A stretch of DNA of 64,000 nt from Siphonodentalium dalli (taxonomy: Eukaryota; Mollusca; Scaphopoda; Gadilida; Siphonodentaliidae), in assembly GCA_032622095.1 (NCBI GenBank), contig CP136062.1, positions 224,022,578-224,086,577 on the forward strand, in the 5' to 3' direction. Shown here piece after piece: positions 57,731-64,000 of this stretch. The notes beneath the pieces are model-generated. The model was not told the origin of the DNA, ran no database searches, and saw nothing but the letters and a program-made list of their open reading frames with translations. Every line of letters starts with the position of its first letter. The first letter of the stretch is position 1. Position numbers and translations under genes: made by a program.

Positions 57731-58532
57731 TGTGGTAGAGCACAGGGGTGGGTCTTAAGAGAACCATGTCGCTATCACAAACATTTGTAGGGCTCTGAGT
57801 CTAAACATCTGGCAGGGTCTATAGTAAACTGAGCCTACCTTTAAAAGTCTTCATCATGCATTTATTCAATACTTATGCAAATGGAACACAATCCAACATC
57901 ACGACACAGGGATGACATCACACACATCTACAGACAGCTAGACATCCAACAACATCAAACATCAGACATCAGACATCAAGATGAGAGATCCAGATGACCA
58001 ACGAAATAACCAACAGGAGTTACAGGACCCATCCTTTGGAAAGCATAGGTCAGATGTCATAACGTAGTATTACTTATACTTTATAACTGTAACATTCTTC
58101 AGGCATAGAAGAATGTACGCTTACACTGAGTGTTAACAAGACTGACGATGTGCACTCCTCGGACACTAATTATGAACTGACAAAAGGCGGCAAATAAGCT
58201 TACCTGTGATTGGCTAAGACAACTTAGTCTCCCGACAGTTAGATCTCAGATTGGGCGATGAACTAGACAGAGGAAGACTTAAGCGGGTAAGAGATTGGGC
58301 GTAGATGGAAATAGGAAATAGCAAAATACAGATCAACAATGAGACTAGAAAACGGGGAATGTGCAGAACGGAATAGCGCGAAATGGAATGAACCAAGTAC
58401 GCGGAATGAAATGATTACAATGCGGCTATAAAATGTATATTAGTGAGTTAGGTTTAATAACTTAGTTAGTATACATGTGTAGCATGTAATAAAGGCATAT
58501 ACTGATTTGGTATATAAAATAGCACGGTCACA
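57731..58532 (-). repeat. 5' LTR of the retrotransposon
   Basis: 802 bp, about 99% identical to 48965-49762. It should carry the element promoter and transcription start; a TATATAAAAT word is at 58510-58519 on the plus strand. The 60-codon frame found in both LTRs is not considered a gene. Confidence 0.95.
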
Positions 58533-58536
58533 GTAG

Positions 58537-58745
58537 GTGTTTTGAAGGTATTCATGGACTAGCTGGAGTCTCAATGAATTTTCAAATATATACGTGTCCC
58601 GACCTTTCGTACCGTTGATATGGCGAATAGACTTCACACACGAATGAAGCATATTTACATGGAAAGCATTTATATTGTCACGTGTCCCACGACCACTGCC
58701 AATAGCCTTTCCGACAAGAGTCCATCCGCATGGCTCTTCATACTT
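58537..58745 (-). other. Unrecognised coding-like segment, cut by the LTR element
   Basis: Minus-strand open frame starting after an acceptor-like CAATAG, reading EEPCGWTLVGKAIGSGRGTR, then NINAFHVNMLHSC and SLRLQLVHEYL. It remains open to the LTR insertion point and continues on the far side (48964 down to a stop at 48892) if one GTAG is counted. This is what an exon split by the insertion would look like. No family recognised. Confidence 0.4.
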
Positions 58746-58796
58746 CTATTGCCCATATCAATTTGATTATCTGGCACATAGACAATAAAACAGGCA

Positions 58797-60151
58797 AGAC
58801 GTTTGCGCTGTCCAGCTAAGCTTTCGAGGAAGCTCATTGACCAGCATTACCGACCTTTCCTAAGACGCAGGCAGGGGACCACCCCGTACGAGTGGATCCC
58901 ATCCCCATGGCACCAGATGCCCGATCGTAAGGGCCTGAAACCATGCTGCCAACTCTGCGCATTTCGGTCTATGCTGGGTTTGTCCTCTCTTCCTTAAACA
59001 TGCCTTAAGCAGGACCACTTAGGTCGGGGGAGTTCCTCTCTATCTTGGCTCTTCAAATTAAAATAAAACAACGTTATAAAAGGGATGTGTATCCTTTACT
59101 AGGAGGATGATAATTTCATTCGTTTCCTTCCTAGGGGAGCCATTTTTAGAGCGGGTCTTCCCCTAGTTTGCTGCATGCTTCACACTAACCGACCTATCAC
59201 ACATCTAGGTCGTTCTGCTGCATGTTTGGGGGGGCAGAGGCTCAGACCTGAATATTCCGTATGGTGACCGTGAAAATTTACCTGTGTTTATCATCTGACT
59301 ACATTGTACATCATTTGAACTGATTTCGGTTGTAGAAGGCGCACCTTCATTTCTTAGAATCGGATCTCGGTGGGTATTCCGATGGGAACGTGGACTGCTC
59401 TCAGGTGCCTAGTGGTCGTGATGGCCTAATAATAGTAATGTGTGTGGATTTAGGCTGAACATAATACTTGTGATTGCACATTTTGCTGTCTATCTCCATT
59501 CCAAAGGATGGTGATCGTTGGGAAATTTCTCCAAAATTAATAATCGTACCGACATTATTATTTGGCACCTGAGAGTAGCGGTTTTCTTTGCCCATGAGGT
59601 AAAGCGCCGCGTCCCCCTGGCCACGCTCGTCTTAACGACAAAATGCGGCCTTGCCTGCCACTCCTCCGTGAAGGGATCGGAGAAAAATGACCTCTCCTCA
59701 CCCTCCAGCTTGGCCAGGATATTAGCTTGGGCATGACCACCTGCAGCATGCGATGGTGGGGGCTCCCTCTGATCTGATGGCTTGATTCGCTTATATTTGT
59801 CTAACCCATTTGGGCTAATGGGCTCTCCATTTTATCCCTGTGCCACAGATTGGGCATCAGGTTATCTGCCATTTGCATTGGCGAACAGCAGTTAGTTAAC
59901 TCTTAATGTTGGTTGTCTTGCCATCTTCGGAGTGGGCCTCCTCCAGTGCAGGTCGTTATGTCGCTAAGGCGGAGAGGGAGTTAGTCTCCTCGCATCTCAA
60001 ATCGGCTGGACTCTTAGAACTGACGGATGAAGAAAAGAGAATTGCTCGGTTCGCTCGCAATTCTGAATTGAATGGCACCACCTGGGATGTTGCTTCCAAA
60101 AACAAGGGGGGGAGGTACATGTTTGAGCAATATAGCACTCTAATTATATGA
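58797..60151 (+). other. Unrecognised coding-like segments on the plus strand of the TIR element
   Basis: 58785-58997 reads through RPFLRRRQGTTPYEWIPSPW and CCQLCAFRSM. 59930-60151 reads WASSSAGRYVAKAERELVSS, TDEEKRIARFARN and NKGGRYMFEQYSTLII before a stop at 60149-60151. ATTAAA follows near 60183. They could be exons of the element's protein, but opposite-strand segments (58537-58745) conflict, and a minus-strand frame over 59560-59800 also looks coding. No transposase motif is recognised. Confidence 0.3.
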
Positions 60152-60331
60152 GTTATTTCACGTAACTAATCATAACAGATTCATTAAAGAGTTCATATTT
60201 AGGTACAATCTGTTTTAGAAGAGTGCATTCCCTCAAAAATTTGGCTATTAACTTTATTGCTCATGGCTTCTCCTGGGCTTGCATTCTAATCCATATAGTT
60301 CAGTGTGAAAGGCTTCCTTTGGCGGAAATAT

Positions 60332-60651
60332 GATATTTAAAAATATATAATATATATTTCCTTAAAGAAAGCCTGAACACTGAACTATCATGGGCCCTCC
60401 CATGGCGGTGCCATTCCCAACCCCGCAACTCGCCAATCTTCTGATTGAGTTGAAAATAAACTGCCGAATTCAATCTGTAAAGTGAGTTATATTGGGACTG
60501 CGCATGCGTGACTGATTCCGAGCAAGCCAATGGTAGGCGACCAAAAAGTTAACCCCTTTCCACTATGGTTTACAAACGCAGGACATATATCCATATAGTT
60601 CAGTGTTCAGGCTTTCTTTAAGGAAATATATATTATATTTTTAAAAATATC
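60332..60651. mobile_element. 320-bp MITE related to the large TIR element
   Basis: Inverted ends GATATTTAAAAATATATAAT ... AAAATATAATATATATTTCC in mirror, then CCTTAAAGAAAGCCTGAACA on both sides. The right half is nearly identical in reverse complement to 47808-47960. It abuts the right end of the large element and is followed by array d sequence. Confidence 0.78.
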
Positions 60652-60845
60652 ATGTTGTGATAAAAGAGGGCGACTTTACAATGTTATGTTATGATAAAAG
60701 AGGGGGACTTTACAATCTTATGTTATGATAAAAGAGGGGGACTTTACGATGTTATGTTATGATAAAAGAGGGCGACTTTACAATGTTATGTTATAATAAA
60801 GAAGGGCGACTTTAAAATGTTATGTTATGATAAAAAAGGGCGACC
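60652..60845. repeat. Remnant of minisatellite array d
   Basis: Nearly six 34-bp units of the same family as 45630-47784. The phase of the repeat continues across the transposon block: the left flank ends ...CAATGTTAT and the right flank resumes ..GTTGTGATAAAAG. Confidence 0.95.
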
Positions 60846-60997
60846 AAGTGGTATGAGTGTGTGTAGGGTGTATATCCATCCTATTTCCCACGACTAGCGG
60901 GGTAGCATATTATCATCGCTTTCCTTTTTATACCCCATTTAAAAAGAAAAACGGGACTTATTATGTTATAATATATGTTATAATTATTTACCTTGAC

Positions 60998-61123
60998 CTT
61001 GGAAGCCAGTGCATTCTCTTATGTATGCGAGGCTCCCTATTGGAGACTGACATTTTTAAGAAAATGCACTGATACAGGATCTTTAATGCTGCACCAGTGC
61101 AGCTCCCGCCATGAAAGGGTTAA
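60998..61123 (+). mobile_element. Short TTAA MITE fragment
   Basis: Decayed palindrome (GTGCATTCTCTTATGTATGC and TTTTTAAGAAAATGCACTG), the block CTTTAATGCTGCACCAG, and right end CATGAAAGGG followed by TTAA (61120-61123). The left TTAA end is missing. Confidence 0.7.
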
Positions 61124-61199
61124 AACATGCACAAATACAATAGAGGAAAGGATAAGAAGGATAAGAAGCCATTTATTTGATGGGGATTAATATTTTTTT

Positions 61200-61800
61200 T
61201 ATATTCTATTTTTTATTATGCGCCCTTTTGAAATCAGTCTGTCTGTCCATCCATCTAGCCATCCATCTGTCTGTCTCCGCCCGTCCCTCCGTCCGTCCGT
61301 TAACATTTTTGGTTTCCGTTCGATAACTCCAGTTTGGTTTTTTTTTATCTGAACCATAGTTGGTATGTGTATTTCCCACCTAAAAATACAGTCCAAATTC
61401 GAATATGGGTTTAGTCGAATTATTTTTACATGAGTTATGCCCTTTTTCGACTTAGAATTTGACCGTCGTAACATTTTTGGTTTCCGACCGATAACTCCAG
61501 TTCGAATTATTTGATCTGAACCAAACTTGATATGTGTATTTCCCAGATAGAGATACAGGCCAAGTTCGAATATGGGTTCCGTCCAATTAATTTTACATTA
61601 GTTACAGCCCTTTTTTTACTTAAAATTTGACGATTTCATGAAATTTGGTTTTCCGACTGATAACTCCAGTTTGGATTATTTTATCTGAACTAAAGCTGGT
61701 ATGTCTGTTTCCAAGCTAAAACTACAGACCAAGTTTGAATATATAGGTTCTGTCAATTATTTTCACATGAATTACGCACATTTTTTTACTTAGAATTTTG
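61200..61800 (+). repeat. CTGTCC leader and three units of about 170 bp, locus 3
   Basis: A CTGTCTGTCCATCC-type tract (61235-61300) precedes three diverged units about 170 bp apart, marked by TTTTGGTTTCCG-like words near 61308, 61479 and 61647 and by GATAACTCCAGTT and TTTTTCGACTTAGAATTTGA. The layout resembles the repeat at 34984-35460. Confidence 0.6.
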
Positions 61801-63338
61801 GCATTGAAATTAGGGGTATATCAGATATTCTTTGTAAGCTAAAATTATTATTTTATTTTGCGGTAGTACAATTCGAAATAGCTAAAGAGCGTATTTTGCC
61901 ACACCGTAGTGATGCTCTTGTTGAAGAAGGAAAAAGGTGAAGTGTTAAGTATCCTTTCACACTTCCATTTCACTATCCAAGATAGAGATGGGATTCCCCA
62001 GGGACCAGTCTAGAAGTTTCAAATTGGGAGAAGTCACTTCTCCCTGTTTGGTTATTAGGGAGATGTGGACTGTCATCAGGGAGATGTAACAATAGCTGAT
62101 GTTCAATTTACACCCTTCTATGATCCAATAAGTATTATGAAACATAAGATTTTATGAAATGAGTTTAATAAATTTGATTAACAACGAGTCGTAGACGAGT
62201 TGAAGATCTTGTATATCACATGAAACAAACTAGTGCTTTATGCCTTTTTAACAAATCAAAATCTTTTTTTTAAAAGCTGAAAAATGCATGTAAAATGCAT
62301 ACATGCACGGCATTGGCTGAGACGCTTCACGCCCGTAAATGACAGTATTGCGTGATCTGCCTTGCGACGAAACATCTAGTCCCCCAATTTGCCTCTTTGT
62401 TTTTAGTTGCCTATTTTCATCAGTGCAACCAAGTTGGACAATAATTGAACTTTAATGAACAAAGTAATCATTTTGCAATGTCTGGTATTGGTGTTAAGCG
62501 TGGCTTTTCTAAATAGTATTAATTCGTGCAGTAATTTACTTGGCGCGATGCCGAGTATCCCGCGAAGCACAGGGCGATTACTCACTAGTGAGAGATAAGA
62601 AAATATCTAATGGATTTTTCAATGATATTATAGGGGGTTTCATGTGATATATAATTGTTAAAGACACATGGTGGACTAATTTAATTGAATACAAACAATC
62701 AGTTAGTATCCCAACACTATCCCCACTGGAAGAATATAGCAAAGAACTAAGATTGTAGTAAATTCCAACCACATCGTACCATTTCAGAGAACACAACAAT
62801 TGAACTAAACACAAATGTAAATATTTACTACTTTATATATGGGACTCATAATTGGGCATAAACATTACGACAATGATTGCACCCATAATTGTTGCTGACT
62901 ATAATTCGTTTATAACAATGACGTGGTTTTCTGAATATTTGGTTATCACATTTATGAAAATAACTTATTTTGGACATGATTCTTTGTTATTCCATCTGGA
63001 ACACCTCAGTGGAGTGTTTCTCATCACAGACAGAACTCCCAGTAAACGAACAGAACTCACCCACCATGTCACGTGTTCCTCCTGTGAACTAAAACACAGC
63101 ATCTATATATAGAATTCTAATCCACTAATCCCCTGAAGCATCACATATTTGCGGGGGGTTAATTATCGATAAACTGTCGCAAAGTATAGTTTTCTATGTC
63201 TGCACATTTCATAGATAATTACAAGGCCCCGCCGTCGCCCATTAACCCTTTATAGAGCCCCACATAGACTGGAGCAGACGACACTCTGCAGTGCATGCTT
63301 CCATCTGTGTGAGGCTCCCAGTGGGATGAATCTCTTAA
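61801..63338. other. Intron or flank, nothing recognised
   Basis: No CTLD second-half exon (expected to enter in phase 2 and contain a tryptophan-rich core with two to three cysteines) was found on reading this stretch. No repeat boundary seen. Confidence 0.5.
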
Positions 63339-63738
63339 TTAACTCTTTACCCAACAGAAGGGCCCTGTGCCAATGCATTCTCTTATATATGCGAGTCGAC
63401 CATAGGTCGCCTCGCATATATAAGAGAATGCATTGGCTTAACACATTAAAAATTATAAAATTGTTAAAGAATGTAAGAAAAAATGGTTAAAAGTGTTAAA
63501 AAAAGATTTTGTTTAGGCCAATGCATTCTCTTATATATGCGAGGCGACCTATGGTCGACTCGCATATATAAGAGAATGCATTGGCACAGGGCATAACTGT
63601 AACTATCACAATGTGGTCAATGAGCCGGTTCCAATGATATCCATATTTGTATGGTTTTATTGAGACAGACCCAAGATAATTTAGGCTGTTGCAGCTTTAT
63701 TTGGCCGTTTTTGGTCGGTTTGTTGGGTAAAGGGTTAA
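63339..63738 (+). mobile_element. TTAA-type double-palindrome MITE, copy 4
   Basis: 392-bp body (63343-63734), ends CTCTTTACCCAACA / TGTTGGGTAAAGGG, TTAA on both sides. Nearly identical to the copies at 39852 and 44317. Confidence 0.88.
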
Positions 63739-64000
63739 CTAAATTTGCCACAGTATATTCGCCCTGTACCTTTCCGAAATCACAAAAGACCACACCGTTA
63801 TCCCCTAATTATCATACTTTACATGTTTGTAGACGTTACCTGTATTACCTGAATACAAAAGGCAAATTGGAATTGGGCATGTTTCTTTTACCATACATTA
63901 CTCAACCCGACCCCGTTGTACTAAGAAATGTCCCGAGTTTTGGTGGTAAAGCGGGCCACATGCATGTGGTATTGTTTGGTTTAGTTGAGGTTTCAAAGTG
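63739..64000. other. End of window, nothing recognised
   Basis: No feature supported. Confidence 0.5.

Larger units (their letters stand above)
48965..58532 (-). mobile_element. Ty3/gypsy-type LTR retrotransposon, 9568 bp, recent but defective
   Basis: Two long terminal repeats (798 and 802 bp) start TGTGGTAGAG and end CGGTCACA as written on the plus strand, flanked by GTAG on each side (48961-48964 and 58533-58536), a 4-bp target duplication. The coding strand is minus. Order from the 5' LTR: primer-binding site, long leader, a frame with protease, reverse transcriptase and RNase H, integrase, tail, polypurine tract, 3' LTR. Integrase after RNase H defines Ty3/gypsy. About five substitutions and one 4-nt indel separate the LTRs, so insertion was recent, yet integrase has two frameshifts and one stop. 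No envelope frame seen. Confidence 0.93.
47785..60331. mobile_element. Terminal-inverted-repeat DNA element (about 3 kb without its LTR insert)
   Basis: About 41-bp inverted ends: ATTTCCGCCAAAGGAAGCCT leading to CACTGAACTATATGG at the left, and the mirror image at 60291-60331. It splits array d. The left subterminal region (47808-47960) is nearly identical in reverse complement to the right part of the small element at 60332-60651, so they are one family. That region contains ACGCATGCGCAGT, close to an NRF-1 site, possibly promoter. Superfamily not assigned and target duplication not resolved. Coding-like pieces at 58537-58745 (minus) and 59930-60151 (plus) are unrecognised. Confidence 0.72.

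Overview
This is a eukaryotic, almost certainly metazoan, genomic window. It is AT-rich and intron-dominated, with no operons or bacterial-type genes. The dispersed repeats (TTAA-flanked palindromic MITEs, hAT and pogo-like MITEs, a Ty3/gypsy-type LTR element, CCGTCC-leader repeats) together with an EGF/C-type-lectin gene suggest a marine invertebrate. I cannot name the phylum from sequence alone.

The host gene visible is one plus-strand gene spread over more than 41 kb: an EGF-like exon (4058-4174), a C-type lectin domain (CTLD) split over 17199-17382 and 40552-40826, and the first half of a second CTLD (45450-45633). A possible alternative terminal exon lies at 44873-45060. Intron phases agree throughout (1-1, 1-2, 2-1, 1-2), and the two first-half CTLD exons are both 184 nt. 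Exons make up about 1.2% of the window. The gene continues past both edges: upstream exons (signal peptide) and the second half of CTLD2 are not present.

The introns are filled by tandem arrays: a 33-bp array (9085-10870), a 34-bp array (11083-17170), a 72-bp G-quadruplex-forming array (17641-29414) and another 34-bp array (45630-47784, remnant at 60652-60845). Together they are about 22 kb, a third of the window. Two arrays touch splice signals: one ends just before the acceptor of CTLD1 exon a, and one begins across the donor of CTLD2 exon a.

Between the arrays are mobile elements. Left part: three hAT-type elements with 8-bp target duplications, a MITE and a TTAA MITE. Middle: a nested run of one hairpin-headed family (30363-34145), pogo-like and foldback MITEs, and a three-level nested insertion (36951-38880). 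Right part: more TTAA MITEs, then a 12.5-kb terminal-inverted-repeat element (47785-60331) that split the last array and itself carries a 9568-bp Ty3/gypsy-type LTR retrotransposon (48965-58532, minus strand). The retrotransposon has LTRs about 99% identical but a pol region broken by two frameshifts and one stop.
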